A DNA stretch of 64,000 nt from Verrucomicrobia bacterium Tous-C9LFEB. GTDB lineage: Bacteria > Acidobacteriota > Terriglobia > Terriglobales > Acidobacteriaceae. The position numbers and the translations under genes were made by a program. Location: NCBI GenBank assembly GCA_903970445.1, contig CAJCIP010000058.1, forward strand, positions 109,361 to 173,360, in the 5' to 3' direction. Every line of letters starts with the position of its first letter. The stretch's first letter is position 1. This document shows positions 45,400 to 54,764 of the stretch, piece by piece. Under the pieces are notes generated by a model. It did not search any database and was not told where the DNA came from. It was given only the letters and a program-made list of their open reading frames with translations.

Positions 45400-46650
45400 T
45401 TGATCCAAGCGCGAAATTTCCTAGTCGCCGGAGTTGTTGCACTCGCGACGTTCTCTGCGCCTGCGCAGGACTCAAGCGCTCCGCGACAGCCAACCCCCAT
45501 GCCGCAGACCACAACGCAGGCACCCGCACCCGTCGTCAGGCGTTCGCCAAAGCCGGCGGGCACGCAGGAGATCGTTCCAAACCCCGACGGCAGCCTGCCA
45601 CGCAGCATTCATGCCAACGAATACCGCGATAGCTATCCGGCCAACCGTCCGCCCGCAACAAAGCCGCCGCAGTCGAGGCAGATTCCCACGATCAATCCGT
45701 TGACCTCGCTAAGTCCCCAAGGCACGATGTCCCCCCCCAGGCCGCCTGTGCTGCCAAAGCCTGTTGCGCCTTTACAGCTTCCAAAGCAAGTCGCCCCTGT
45801 ACAAACCGCAAAGCCGAAGCCGCTTGCTCCTGTCATTCCCCCGGTTCCAGCGACGCCGAAACCTGTAGTTGCTGCGGTGACAACCAAGCCCAACACTGCC
45901 GAGCCCCCAACGCAACTGCCTCCCGGGCCCTTCAACCGGAGTGTCATCGTCATCGATCCATCCCACGGTGGCACGGATGTCGGATCGCGTGTGACCGACT
46001 CTGTCTTTGAGAAGGATGTCGATCTTCAGTTCGCATTCAAGCTTCGCTCGTTGCTCACTGCGCGCGGGTTTACTGTCGTTCTCACGCGCGAATCGGACAC
46101 AGCCACGCTTCCGGATAAACCGGATTCTCCGCTAACGCTGGATGTACGTGCGGGGCTCGCAAACCGGCAGCAGCCATTGGCCTGTCTGCTGCTTCATGCG
46201 ACAGGCAGCGGACACGGTGCGCACCTCTACACTTCAGAGTTGAACTCCGTTCCCGCCGAACCGTACGCTGCTCCCTGGCTGACCGCGCAAAACGGCTGGG
46301 TTTCGCAAAGTCTCCTGCTGCAGAAGCAAATTGGTCGAGCGCTTAATCGAGCTAGTGTTCCGCTTGTATTGAGTCGGGCATCGGTGCGCCCGGTGGATTC
46401 CCTCACATGCCCGGCGTTGGTGATCGAACTTGCACCGGAGAGCAACAGTGATGCTGCCTCAATCAATAACGATGCCTATCAGCAGCGCGTGGCGAGTGCC
46501 GTTGCCACGGCACTGCTCTTCTGGCAGAACAGCGCACAGCCACCAGCACGACTCGCACCCCCGCTCTACAAGGCTCCCGCGCCGCTTGCTAAGCCCGCAT
46601 CCGACACGAACACCACGCCAACACCTGCGACGCAGGCGGTGCAGCCATGA
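45400..46650 (+). CDS. N-acetylmuramoyl-L-alanine amidase (Amidase_3) with Pro-rich linker
   Basis: 416 residues from TTG 45400 (a longer frame exists but has an unlikely N-terminus). A signal peptide (LVAGVVALATFSAPAQ) precedes about 170 residues of Pro-rich linker (PxPP, APVxP repeats). The catalytic domain has zinc-site signals VIVIDPSHGGTDVGS, EKDVDLQ, LLLHATG and a final LVIELAPESN catalytic Glu. It cleaves the lactyl-amide bond of peptidoglycan in the periplasm. ATGA links it to a GerMN gene and then murI, a cell-wall cluster. TACAAT at 45338-45343 may be its -10. Confidence 0.88.
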   Translation: MIQARNFLVAGVVALATFSAPAQDSSAPRQPTPMPQTTTQAPAPVVRRSPKPAGTQEIVPNPDGSLPRSIHANEYRDSYPANRPPATKPPQSRQIPTINPLTSLSPQGTMSPPRPPVLPKPVAPLQLPKQVAPVQTAKPKPLAPVIPPVPATPKPVVAAVTTKPNTAEPPTQLPPGPFNRSVIVIDPSHGGTDVGSRVTDSVFEKDVDLQFAFKLRSLLTARGFTVVLTRESDTATLPDKPDSPLTLDVRAGLANRQQPLACLLLHATGSGHGAHLYTSELNSVPAEPYAAPWLTAQNGWVSQSLLLQKQIGRALNRASVPLVLSRASVRPVDSLTCPALVIELAPESNSDAASINNDAYQQRVASAVATALLFWQNSAQPPARLAPPLYKAPAPLAKPASDTNTTPTPATQAVQP

Positions 46651-47363
46651 AACAACGCACACAGCGCATCATCTTCTGGGTGCTTGCCGGATGCATTCTT
46701 GTGATGGCGGTGCTGTTATTTGCGTCGCGGCAGCGCCAGCGCGACCGCGTTGGTTCCGTGGCCGACGACACTCCGATCGATGCGCCGTACAGCAATACTG
46801 AATCGATCACGCTCGTCCTGGCAAACGATGCGGAAGGCGTAGTTAGCGCTGCTGATCGACAGATCGCTTTGCCCACTGAAACTACGGCACGCGCACGTGC
46901 GCTGCTCGACCATCTCGTCGCCGAATACGCGCTGCCCGGCTCACCGCATCCGCTGCCGCCCGGTGCGGCGGTTGATGGTGTCTTCCTTGTGCCGCTTCCC
47001 GTCGCAGGCCACGCGGTTGATCCGAACGCTACTCCGGTGGCAGGCAGCGATCGCACAATCACCATGATCGTTCCAAGCACCGATGCTGACGCAATACAGC
47101 CGCAAACGCCTGGCGGCATGCTCGCAGTCATCAACCTGCGCGGCAGCTTTGTCAACGCGCATCCCTCCGGGGTGGAAACGGAGTCGCTGACGCTGTTGTC
47201 GATGATCGGCACGCTGCACGCCAACCTCCCGCAGATCGAGCAGATTCGCTTTCTCGTGGACGGGCAGCCACGTGAAACTCTGGCCGGTCACGCAGACTTG
47301 CTGCGCACCTATCCTTCGCGCGATACAACGGCGCCATCCGTGACACCCGATGTCGAACCCTGA
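46647..47363 (+). CDS. GerMN-domain membrane protein
   Basis: 238 residues. One N-terminal membrane helix (residues 9-27) is followed by a GerMN-type domain (ESITLVLANDAEGVVSAADRQIALPTETTARARALLDHLVAEY and ADAIQPQTPGGMLAVINLRGSFVNAHPSGVETESLTLLSMIGTL, FLVDGQPRETLAGHADL). The domain was first found in sporulation protein GerM but is widespread. Here it accompanies an amidase, suggesting a cell-wall role. ATG overlaps the amidase stop (ATGA) and the murI start lies within its end. Confidence 0.87.
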   Translation: MKQRTQRIIFWVLAGCILVMAVLLFASRQRQRDRVGSVADDTPIDAPYSNTESITLVLANDAEGVVSAADRQIALPTETTARARALLDHLVAEYALPGSPHPLPPGAAVDGVFLVPLPVAGHAVDPNATPVAGSDRTITMIVPSTDADAIQPQTPGGMLAVINLRGSFVNAHPSGVETESLTLLSMIGTLHANLPQIEQIRFLVDGQPRETLAGHADLLRTYPSRDTTAPSVTPDVEP

Positions 47364-48186
47364 GGCATCCCGCACATCGCGCGGACCCGTCATCGGAGTC
47401 TTTGATTCCGGCTTTGGCGGCCTCACCGTTTTGCGTGAATTGCTTCCGCTGATTCCTGGCGCCCACTACATCTATCTTGGTGACACGGCGCGGCTCCCTT
47501 ATGGCGCAAAGTCTCGCGAAACGATCGCTCGCTACGCGGTTTCAAGTGCGCAATTCCTCGAACAACAGGGTGCGGAACTTCTCGTCATCGCATGCAATAC
47601 GGCAACCGCGCTTGCATTGCAGGACGTTCGCTTGGCTGTCACCCTTCCCGTCGTGGGTGTAATCGAACCGGGGGCGAGCGCTGTAGCTCACGCGGCTGGT
47701 AGTGCGAAGGATGTTCTCGTGCTGGCGACTTCGGCGACGGTGCAGTCGCACGCGTATCACGATGCGTGTTTAGCACTGGGCCTGCGGACGACTGAAATAG
47801 CTTGCCCTTTGCTTGTACCTCTGGTGGAAGAAGGCTGGGGAGATCATCACGTCACGAAGGAGGTACTGCGTATCTACCTGAAGGACGCGCTTGCGCAGTG
47901 CACGCCTTCCGCTGTGCTGCTCGGCTGCACACACTATCCGCTCATCAAGCATGTGATCACTTCAGTGCTTCGCGAGCTTGCCTCGGACGCTGCGGTCATC
48001 GACTCTGCCCATGCAACGGCTCATGCGGTCACGGCCCAGCTTGGCTTGAATCGGCGAGGACACGCAGACGTACCCGCCACGTTCGAATGCTTCGCGACAG
48101 ACTCGACGGATAAGTTTCAGCGGCTAGGCAGCAGCTTTCTCGATCAGGAGATAGACTCCGTAACCCTGCTTGATTTGGGTGGATAA
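47350..48186 (+). CDS. murI: Glutamate racemase
   Basis: 278 residues. Both catalytic cysteines are seen in VIACNTATA and LLGCTHYPL, and GVFDSGFGGLTVLRELL opens the domain. It supplies D-glutamate for peptidoglycan. ATG 47350 lies inside the GerMN gene (14-base overlap), a coupling with the amidase-GerMN pair that matches their shared cell-wall role. Confidence 0.96.
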   Translation: MSNPEASRTSRGPVIGVFDSGFGGLTVLRELLPLIPGAHYIYLGDTARLPYGAKSRETIARYAVSSAQFLEQQGAELLVIACNTATALALQDVRLAVTLPVVGVIEPGASAVAHAAGSAKDVLVLATSATVQSHAYHDACLALGLRTTEIACPLLVPLVEEGWGDHHVTKEVLRIYLKDALAQCTPSAVLLGCTHYPLIKHVITSVLRELASDAAVIDSAHATAHAVTAQLGLNRRGHADVPATFECFATDSTDKFQRLGSSFLDQEIDSVTLLDLGG

Positions 48187-48245
48187 CGACTCCACCGCGT
48201 ACTTAGGGCTTGCTCACTACTCACGGTTCACGATTCACTGTTTCC

Positions 48246-48632
48246 ATGCCATACCTTCTAAAAACAGAACCCGACAAATACTCCTTTGACGATCTTCTGC
48301 GCGACAAGGAAACCGTCTGGGACGGGATCAAGAATCCTCAGGCGCTGATCACGCTGCGCAACATGAAGCGCGGCGAAGACTGCGTGATCTATCACTCCAA
48401 TGTCGGCAAGGCGGCTGTTGGCCTGGCGAAGGTTGTTTCTGTCACGGCATCGTCGGAAGACCCGAAGATCCCCATCGTACGTTTGAAAGTCGGCAAGCGT
48501 TTGAAGCGCGAAAAGTCTTTGGCTGAAATTCGCGAAGCAGCCGTGTTCACGCGGTCCATCATGTTCCGGCAATTTCGCTTGTCCGTCGTTCCGCTCACAG
48601 ACGCACAGTTCGATTGGCTTGTGCACAGCTAG
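48246..48632 (+). CDS. EVE (PUA-like) domain protein
   Basis: 128 residues, a single EVE domain (MPYLLKTEPDKYSFDDLLRD, WDGIKNPQALITLRNMKRGEDCVIYHSNVGKAAVGLAKV, TRSIMFRQFRLSVVPL). EVE domains resemble PUA/YTH folds and bind modified nucleobases. ATG 48246 is preceded by a repeat-like run (TCACTACTCACGGTTCACGA), which carries no obvious ribosome-binding site. A frame upstream in the same phase (from 48210) is judged spurious. Confidence 0.92.
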   Translation: MPYLLKTEPDKYSFDDLLRDKETVWDGIKNPQALITLRNMKRGEDCVIYHSNVGKAAVGLAKVVSVTASSEDPKIPIVRLKVGKRLKREKSLAEIREAAVFTRSIMFRQFRLSVVPLTDAQFDWLVHS

Positions 48633-48691
48633 TTTCATCGCAAGTACCTCGTCAGCTATCTCGCTCCCGCTTGCGTGAATCAAAATCACGC

Positions 48692-49600
48692 ATGAGTTTC
48701 TCCTCATCCCCACCCAGCGCGATCCTTTCCGGCACCTTCAGCCTTGGCGACATGGAGGTGCAGCGCCTTGGTTACGGAACGATGCGCCTTGTCGGCGAAG
48801 GTGCCTGGGGCGAGCCGCCAGATCGCGAAGCCGCGCGCAATGTTCTGCGCCGTGCGGTCGAACTCGGCACCACACTCATTGACACCGCAGACGCGTATGG
48901 CCCCGGCATAGCGGAGGAACTGATTGCGGAAGCACTCCATCCCTATCCGTCGAATGTAGTCATCGCGACCAAGGGCGGACTCACACGCCAGGGCCCGGCG
49001 AAGTCGAAGCCATGCGGCCGGCCCGACTACCTTCAGCAGCAGCTTGAGATGTCCCTCCGCCGCCTGCGGCTTGAAACAATCGATCTGTATCAACTGCATC
49101 GCATCGATCCGACTGTGCCGGTCGCCGAGACCCTTGGAGCGCTGAAAGACGCGCAGCAACAAGGAAAGATTCGCCATATCGGACTTTCGGAAGTGAGTGT
49201 CCAGCAAATCGAAGAAGCGCAGAAGACCGTGCCGATCGTCAGCGTGCAGAACCGCTACAACCTCACCGAACGCAAGTCAGAAGACATACTCAAGTACTGC
49301 GAACAACATCACATCGCCTTCCTGCCCTGGTACCCGATGAACGCCGGTAAATTCGCGAAGGCCGCAAGCGCTGACGATGGTCATACGAATCATCCCATCG
49401 CCGAGTTCGCGAAGCAGCACGGAGGGACACCGAGCCAGATATCGCTGGCTTGGCTCCTGCAGCACAGCCCCGTGATCCTTCCGATCCCTGGCACCAGCAG
49501 CATCGCGCATTTGGAGGAGAACATTGCCGCCGCAGGATTGCAGATTCCGGAACAAGATTGGGACACATTTGAACTCGTAGTGGACACACAAGCCATGTGA
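48692..49600 (+). CDS. Aldo/keto reductase
   Basis: 302 residues. The tetrad positions are seen: Asp and Tyr in LIDTADAYG, Lys in VIATKGG, His in YQLHRID. The C-terminal NADPH-binding signature is LPIPGTSSIAHLEENIAA. It is a cytosolic NADPH-dependent carbonyl reductase, specificity unknown. ATG 48692 is chosen because homology begins soon after; the frame is open from 48614. Confidence 0.93.
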   Translation: MSFSSSPPSAILSGTFSLGDMEVQRLGYGTMRLVGEGAWGEPPDREAARNVLRRAVELGTTLIDTADAYGPGIAEELIAEALHPYPSNVVIATKGGLTRQGPAKSKPCGRPDYLQQQLEMSLRRLRLETIDLYQLHRIDPTVPVAETLGALKDAQQQGKIRHIGLSEVSVQQIEEAQKTVPIVSVQNRYNLTERKSEDILKYCEQHHIAFLPWYPMNAGKFAKAASADDGHTNHPIAEFAKQHGGTPSQISLAWLLQHSPVILPIPGTSSIAHLEENIAAAGLQIPEQDWDTFELVVDTQAM

Positions 49601-49629
49601 CCTTCACGGCCGGGAGGCGAAGGCAAACG

Positions 49630-49635
49630 TATAAT
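49630..49635 (+). promoter_or_regulatory. Candidate -10 element before the PLD lipoprotein gene
   Basis: A perfect TATAAT lies 38 bases before the ATG at 49674, in an otherwise GC-rich gap. A -35 at the usual distance is not obvious (nearest TTCACG at 49603 is 21 bases upstream). Confidence 0.4.
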
Positions 49636-49673
49636 CGTAGTACGTTTCTTCTCAGGTTCAGGTCCCCTCAAGC

Positions 49674-52352
49674 ATGCTGCGTTTGACTTCCATGGTGTCC
49701 ATCCTTTTTGTCTCTTTGTGTCTCGTTGCATGCGGTTCCGGCGGCAGCTCCATGGGCGGTGGAGGCTCCACGCCGCCGGTTGGTGCGCCGCAGCTTTCAA
49801 TCTCCCCGGCAAGCCTGACCTTCGGCAGCACAGTGGTGGGGACTACATCTGCTGCTCAAGCCGTGACGCTCACGAACAGCGGCAGCGCATCGCTTTCGTT
49901 CACGTCGATCACGCTGGCGGACACTTCGAACTTCAGCCTTACGAATAACTGTGGCTCATCTCTTGCGGTCGGAGGTTCGTGCACGCTTTCCGTCGCATTC
50001 CAGCCGCAGAGTGCGGCGACGCCCTCCTCCAGCATCTCTATCAATGACAATGTCCTCGGTTCTCCTCAAAGCATCGCCATCACCGGTAGCGGAGCAGCAG
50101 CAGCGGCGCCGACACTCACCGTAAGTCCGTCGAGCGTGGTTTTCGGTTCCGCGGCTATCGGCGCGACACCGCTTACGCAGAACATCACGCTTGCGAATAC
50201 CGGCTCGGCCACGCTCACGTTTACCAACGGCATCAGCATCAGCGACACCACAGACTTCCAGCTGATGAATTCGTGCGGCACGCAGATCGATCCGCGCAGC
50301 AATACCAACTGCACGCTCGCCGTCAGCTTTCAGCCACAAACCACTGGACCCTTCAGCGCGACGATCAACATCGCCAACAATGCTGCGGGTGCTCCGCAGA
50401 GCATTAGTGTCACGGGCACGGGTACCGCGGCGCTCGTTCCCGCAGTGACGCTGTCAACGAACGCGATTACGTTCCCCAGCACTACCATAGGCGCAACTTC
50501 ACCGGCTCAGTCGGTCACGGTCACCAACAGCGGCACTGGCCCTCTGACTGGCATCACAATCAGCCTGACCGGCACCGACACTGCGCGCTTCAGCCAGACC
50601 AGCAACTGCCCTACGACGCTCGGCGCAGGCGCATCCTGCACCATCAACGCAACGTTTACGCCAGCGGACGCCAAGACCTACAGCGCGGCAATCAGCATCG
50701 CGGACAACGCCACAGGCGCACCGCAGTCTGTCGGACTCTCTGGGTCCGGCGCGGCGGTAATGAGCGCGGAGGCTGTGCTTTCGCCGCTTTCGCTAACATT
50801 CCCCGATACGCTCTCCGGCAACTCGTCGGCAACGCAAACGGTCACGCTCTCAAATCCAGGGTCAGCAACGCTGACAGGCATTGCGGTCTCCATCGGCGGC
50901 GGTACAGCTTCCACCGCATTCACAGACACAACGAACTGCGGCGCCACACTCACCGCGGGCCAGAGCTGTTCAATCTACGTCACGTTCTCTCCATCGTCGA
51001 CTGGAAATTATCTCGGCACTCTCACCGTGACTGACACCGCGTCCAGCTCGCCGCAGACGGCTTCGCTTTCCGGTAACGGTATCGCGCCGCAAGCCATGCT
51101 TTCCTCGAACGCCATCACGTTCCCGAGCACCACGGTGAACACAACCACCTCTGCGTACAGCGTCACGCTCTCAAATCCCGGGAGTGCCACGTTGAACATC
51201 AGCGGCATCACGCTCGGCGGCACGAACGCTTCTAATTTCGCGGAGACCACAACCTGCGGGGCCACTCTCGCGGTCAATGCGAGCTGCACAATCTCCGCGA
51301 CGTTCTCGCCAACAGCCGCAACCAGCTACAGCGGAACCATCACAGTGACGACGAATGCAGGAGGGGCGCAAAGCATTTCGCTTACCGGCACCGGCTCGAC
51401 CGCAGCGGTAACGCGCACGCTCTACACCTTCCCTGAGTCCGACAACTCCGTGACCCCGCTGTATGCGCTGGTGAACAACGCGCAGAAGACAATCGACATG
51501 ACGATGTATGAATTAGTCGACACGACCTTCTCCGCTGACCTTGTCGCGGCGTGCAAACGCGGCGTGATCGTGCGCGTAATCCTCGACCAGAATCTGGAGA
51601 AGAGCAGCAACACTGCCGCGTACAACCAGCTGAACGGAACGACGAACTGCAGCGCCGTGTGGGCGAACACTGCCTTCCAGGCCACGCATCAGAAAACGAT
51701 CACGGTGGACGGCACGCAGACCGCAATCATGTCTCTGAACCTGACCAGCCGCTACTACAGCGACACACGTGACTACGCGCTGGTTGAAAATGACGCCGCC
51801 GATATTGCTGCGATCGAGGCTACATTCAACGCCGATTACGCGGCAGGCACGCCGAGCAGTGGCACGGCGGGAGCCAGTGACTTTAGCTACTCTCCCGGTG
51901 CGGGTGACGATCTGATCTGGAGCCCAACTACGGCGCAGCCGGATCTGGTCGGCATCATCAATGCCGCGCAGAAAACCCTGCTGGTAGAGAACGAGGAGAT
52001 GAGTGCATCGAGCATCGTCACGGCGCTGGAGAATGCCTGCAAGCGCGGTGTAGCCGTGAATATCGCGATGACAGACACCGGCTCGTACCACGCGAATTAC
52101 TCCGCGCTGGAAGCTGCGGGATGTGGCGTGCACACGGGCAAGGACAACTCCTCCACGCTCTATATTCACGGCAAAGCGTTGCTCGCCGATTATGGCCTGA
52201 GCACGCAAAGCGTGTATATGGGCTCGATCAACTTCTCCAATGCCTCGATGACGGAAAACCGTGAGCTTGGTCTCTACATTTCCGACCCGACCGCCGTGCA
52301 GAAGCTCTACAACGCGATGTCGGGTGACTACGCCATGTTCCCTGCATACTAG
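49674..52352 (+). CDS. Lipoprotein with HYDIN-like (choice-of-anchor D) repeats fused to a phospholipase D-type domain
   Basis: 892 residues. A lipoprotein signal (LVSLCLVAC lipobox Cys near residue 22) and a Gly/Ser linker are followed by five to six repeats of about 100 residues. Each repeat has SPASLTFGSTVVGTTSAAQ, VTLTNSGSASL and CTLSVAFQP signatures, the ASH/choice-of-anchor D type. From about residue 585 comes a tandem phospholipase D domain with two intact HxK(x4)D motifs: HQKTITVD and HGKALLAD. Predicted to be anchored at the outer surface or periplasm. PLD enzymes cut phosphodiesters in lipid or DNA; the substrate is unknown. Confidence 0.87.
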   Translation: MLRLTSMVSILFVSLCLVACGSGGSSMGGGGSTPPVGAPQLSISPASLTFGSTVVGTTSAAQAVTLTNSGSASLSFTSITLADTSNFSLTNNCGSSLAVGGSCTLSVAFQPQSAATPSSSISINDNVLGSPQSIAITGSGAAAAAPTLTVSPSSVVFGSAAIGATPLTQNITLANTGSATLTFTNGISISDTTDFQLMNSCGTQIDPRSNTNCTLAVSFQPQTTGPFSATINIANNAAGAPQSISVTGTGTAALVPAVTLSTNAITFPSTTIGATSPAQSVTVTNSGTGPLTGITISLTGTDTARFSQTSNCPTTLGAGASCTINATFTPADAKTYSAAISIADNATGAPQSVGLSGSGAAVMSAEAVLSPLSLTFPDTLSGNSSATQTVTLSNPGSATLTGIAVSIGGGTASTAFTDTTNCGATLTAGQSCSIYVTFSPSSTGNYLGTLTVTDTASSSPQTASLSGNGIAPQAMLSSNAITFPSTTVNTTTSAYSVTLSNPGSATLNISGITLGGTNASNFAETTTCGATLAVNASCTISATFSPTAATSYSGTITVTTNAGGAQSISLTGTGSTAAVTRTLYTFPESDNSVTPLYALVNNAQKTIDMTMYELVDTTFSADLVAACKRGVIVRVILDQNLEKSSNTAAYNQLNGTTNCSAVWANTAFQATHQKTITVDGTQTAIMSLNLTSRYYSDTRDYALVENDAADIAAIEATFNADYAAGTPSSGTAGASDFSYSPGAGDDLIWSPTTAQPDLVGIINAAQKTLLVENEEMSASSIVTALENACKRGVAVNIAMTDTGSYHANYSALEAAGCGVHTGKDNSSTLYIHGKALLADYGLSTQSVYMGSINFSNASMTENRELGLYISDPTAVQKLYNAMSGDYAMFPAY

Positions 52353-52412
52353 GCAATATCGAGGCTGCTATTCTGAGCCCCGTTTCATTTTGTTTCTTAG
52401 GAGTCGCAGGAC

Positions 52413-53183
52413 ATGATCGATATGAGCGGGCAGATTGCCGTCGTTTTCGGCGTCGCCAACAAGCGCAGCATCGCGTACAGCATTTGCGAGTCGTTTGCCG
52501 CAGCCGGCGCGACGCTGGTGATCGGCTATCAGTCAGAACGCTTAAAGAAAGACTCCGAAGATCTACTCGAAAGCCTTGGCCAAACCGGCAAGGGCAAACT
52601 CGTGCAGTGCGACGTCAGCAAAGACGAAGAGATCGATGGTGCGTTCGCCGAGATCAAGAGCAGCTTTCCGGCGATCCACACGGTCGTTCATTCCATCGGC
52701 TTTGCGCCGAATATCAAGAACGCTGTCCTCGACACCACGCGCGACGACTTCCGCATCGCCAATGACATCAGCGTGTACTCGCTCATTGCGCTCGCGCGGG
52801 GTGCAGCACCGCTGATGATCGATGGCGGCACGATCCTCACGCTCACCTACTACGGCGCCGAGAAGGTCTTCCCGAACTACAACATCATGGGCGTCTGCAA
52901 GGCCGGTCTCGAAGCCGCCGTGCGCTACCTCGCGTCGGAGCTCGGCCCCAAGAACATCCGCGTGAATGCTGTCTCTGCCGGCCCGATCAAGACGCTTGCC
53001 GCACGCGGTATCGGTGACTTCAACACCATTCTTGACGTGACCACGCAGCGCGCGCCGCTGCACCGCAACGTGGAGCAGAGCGAAGTTGCCGGCGCGGCTG
53101 TTTTCCTGGCCAGCAAACTCGCCAGCGGAATTACCGGCGAAATTACTTACGTTGACTGCGGGTTCAACGTCACAGGGATATAG
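52413..53183 (+). CDS. fabI: Enoyl-[acyl-carrier-protein] reductase (NADH)
   Basis: 256 residues of the short-chain dehydrogenase family. GVANKRSIAYSI near the N-terminus is the FabI cofactor signature, with catalytic Tyr and Lys in the YxxxxxxK arrangement YNIMGVCK and Tyr in TYYGAEKVFP upstream. HSIGFAP is the substrate site. It performs the last step of each fatty acid elongation cycle. AGGAG before ATG 52413 supports the start. Confidence 0.96.
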   Translation: MIDMSGQIAVVFGVANKRSIAYSICESFAAAGATLVIGYQSERLKKDSEDLLESLGQTGKGKLVQCDVSKDEEIDGAFAEIKSSFPAIHTVVHSIGFAPNIKNAVLDTTRDDFRIANDISVYSLIALARGAAPLMIDGGTILTLTYYGAEKVFPNYNIMGVCKAGLEAAVRYLASELGPKNIRVNAVSAGPIKTLAARGIGDFNTILDVTTQRAPLHRNVEQSEVAGAAVFLASKLASGITGEITYVDCGFNVTGI

Positions 53184-53204
53184 CTTTCTCCGCATGGTGT
53201 AGCA

Positions 53205-53795
53205 ATGACCCGTCTCTTTCGATCTGCAATTCGACCGATTTGCGCGCTGGCGCTGTTGTGCGGACACGCATCCGCGCAACAGGTGGTGCAGCGCGGCGCG
53301 CTTGGCGTTCCAGCCGCCGTGCTGGATGAGAACGCGCAGTGGTCCAGTCCTGTGGAACTGCTGAGCAACAACGACGTTTCGGTGTACATGCCTGACGTTT
53401 CAAACTCTGTGTGGCTCGACCACAACGCAGAGAACTTCCTCAAGACGGGCCAATACACCTTGACACTGGTGACCTTCTACAAGACCAGGCACACGTGCCG
53501 CACTGACCAGGTGCTACTGGGCTTTAGCGATGGCGCACACATCGATGCATGCAACGTCATTCGCTATCGCGTGCGGCAGATCGCGGTGAACACGCCGCAG
53601 AAAACTATCACGTTGCTGATGTCCGGCGTTGCGGATGAAAGCGGCGCAGTCGATCCCCAGTCGGTTCTGCACGAGACGCGCACGCGAGGTTTCAAGGACC
53701 TCGGCGATGAAGCGCTCGCCGCACTCACCAAAGCCACTGACATCATCGCCAAGCAGTCGCTGGCGTATGACCGTCGCCTGAACAACACGCCATAG
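53205..53795 (+). CDS. Secreted protein of unknown function
   Basis: 196 residues. A signal peptide (about 1-24, ending GHASAQQ) precedes a single domain with SVWLDHNAENFLKTGQYTLTLVTFYKTRHTCRTDQVLLGF and a long C-terminal helix. Two Cys residues (TCRT, IDACNV) could pair. No family recognised. It starts 21 bases after fabI and ends 8 bases before the MOSC gene, so it is likely in the same transcript. Confidence 0.65.
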   Translation: MTRLFRSAIRPICALALLCGHASAQQVVQRGALGVPAAVLDENAQWSSPVELLSNNDVSVYMPDVSNSVWLDHNAENFLKTGQYTLTLVTFYKTRHTCRTDQVLLGFSDGAHIDACNVIRYRVRQIAVNTPQKTITLLMSGVADESGAVDPQSVLHETRTRGFKDLGDEALAALTKATDIIAKQSLAYDRRLNNTP

Positions 53796-53803
53796 CAAAC
53801 ACG

Positions 53804-54508
53804 ATGCGTGTTGGTGAGGTCGCGGAGCTCTGGGTCTATCCCGTGAAGAGCATGCGTGGCCGGCAGGTGATGCAGGTTGCGCTGGAAGCTGAAGGCATCC
53901 GCGGAGATCGCCGCTTTGCGTTTGCGTCGTCGAACGCGCCTGCGGGCAAGCCGCTGCTCAGCAGCAGAGAGCGCGCCGCAATGCTGCTTTACAAGCCGGA
54001 GAACGCTGCTCTGGTAATCACACCGAACGGAGATAAAGTTCCTCTCGACTCTGACTCGTTGCTGCGAGACCTCTCTCGTAGCACTGGCGATGAGGGCGGT
54101 TCCTTTCGCCTCCAGGCGTCGCCGGAAAGGCCGCTGACGGATGTGCGTCCGGTGTCGATCGTCTCAAGCGCCACGCTGCAGGCCTTGTCGAATGAGATGT
54201 TCCAAGCTGTCGATCCGCAACGTTTCCGCTCCAACATCGTGCTGCGGCTTGATAATGCCATTCCTTTTGCAGAGGACGCGTGGAGCGGGCGCGTGCTTCG
54301 CTTCGGCGAGGAAGAGGTTGCAGCCGAGTTGCTGCTGCGCGAGCGTATTCCGCGTTGCCGCATGGTGTCGCTTGATCCGGAGACGGCGGCACCGAACAAT
54401 GCAATCCTGCGGCATCTGACGCAAGCGCACCAAGGGCGGCTCGGTGTGTACGCAACCGTGCTGCATGCGGGGGCGTTGGCCGTACGACAGTCTGTGTACC
54501 TCGTGTGA
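53804..54508 (+). CDS. MOSC domain protein
   Basis: 234 residues. An N-terminal beta-barrel part (ELWVYPVKSMRG) precedes the MOSC domain with RIPRCRMVSLDPET, whose Cys is the likely molybdenum ligand. Family members include the amidoxime-reducing component (mARC/YcbX) that uses molybdenum cofactor to reduce N-hydroxylated compounds. A molybdopterin enzyme at 27-29 kb suggests cofactor is made by the host, but no moa genes are in the window. Confidence 0.9.
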   Translation: MRVGEVAELWVYPVKSMRGRQVMQVALEAEGIRGDRRFAFASSNAPAGKPLLSSRERAAMLLYKPENAALVITPNGDKVPLDSDSLLRDLSRSTGDEGGSFRLQASPERPLTDVRPVSIVSSATLQALSNEMFQAVDPQRFRSNIVLRLDNAIPFAEDAWSGRVLRFGEEEVAAELLLRERIPRCRMVSLDPETAAPNNAILRHLTQAHQGRLGVYATVLHAGALAVRQSVYLV

Positions 54509-54764
54509 TCGCTCCGAGCCACGCCCAACCAGCGCCGTGAGTTCTTCGCCGTATACCCCGCGGCTGAGGCCGTATCGAGGCGTGGGTTTTTAGCGAGCTG
54601 AAGCTCGCTGCTACTCCTCCGTTGATTGCTAAGTTCTGGTGAGCAGCTATGACGTAGTTTTCTGCTCCTCTTCGGTTTGCTGCTGCTCCTGGTGTCCTGC
54701 CACGAACTGGTTAACTGTTCGCTCGTTACCTGTTAACTCCTCACCTGCCTTATCCTCTTCTCAC
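54509..54764. other. Intergenic region before the amidohydrolase, with repeats
   Basis: 256 bp. It contains a degenerate palindrome (CGCGGCTGAGGCCG) and the hairpin repeat listed at 54592. Near the amidohydrolase start is a TTAAC-rich direct repeat, GGTTAACTGTTCGCTCGTTACCTGTTAACTC, read here in two parts: GGTTAACTGTT and CCTGTTAACTC. No gene was recognised. Confidence 0.5.
54592..54619. repeat. Hairpin AGCGAGCT-GA-AGCTCGCT with GCTGCTACTCCTC tail
   Basis: An 8-bp perfect hairpin (54592-54609) is followed by GCTGCTACTCCTC (54607-54619). The same 13-base string follows a different hairpin at 56211-56239 (tail at 56238-56250). So the tail is conserved while the stem sequence varies, and the stem pairs in both. 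Confidence 0.6.
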
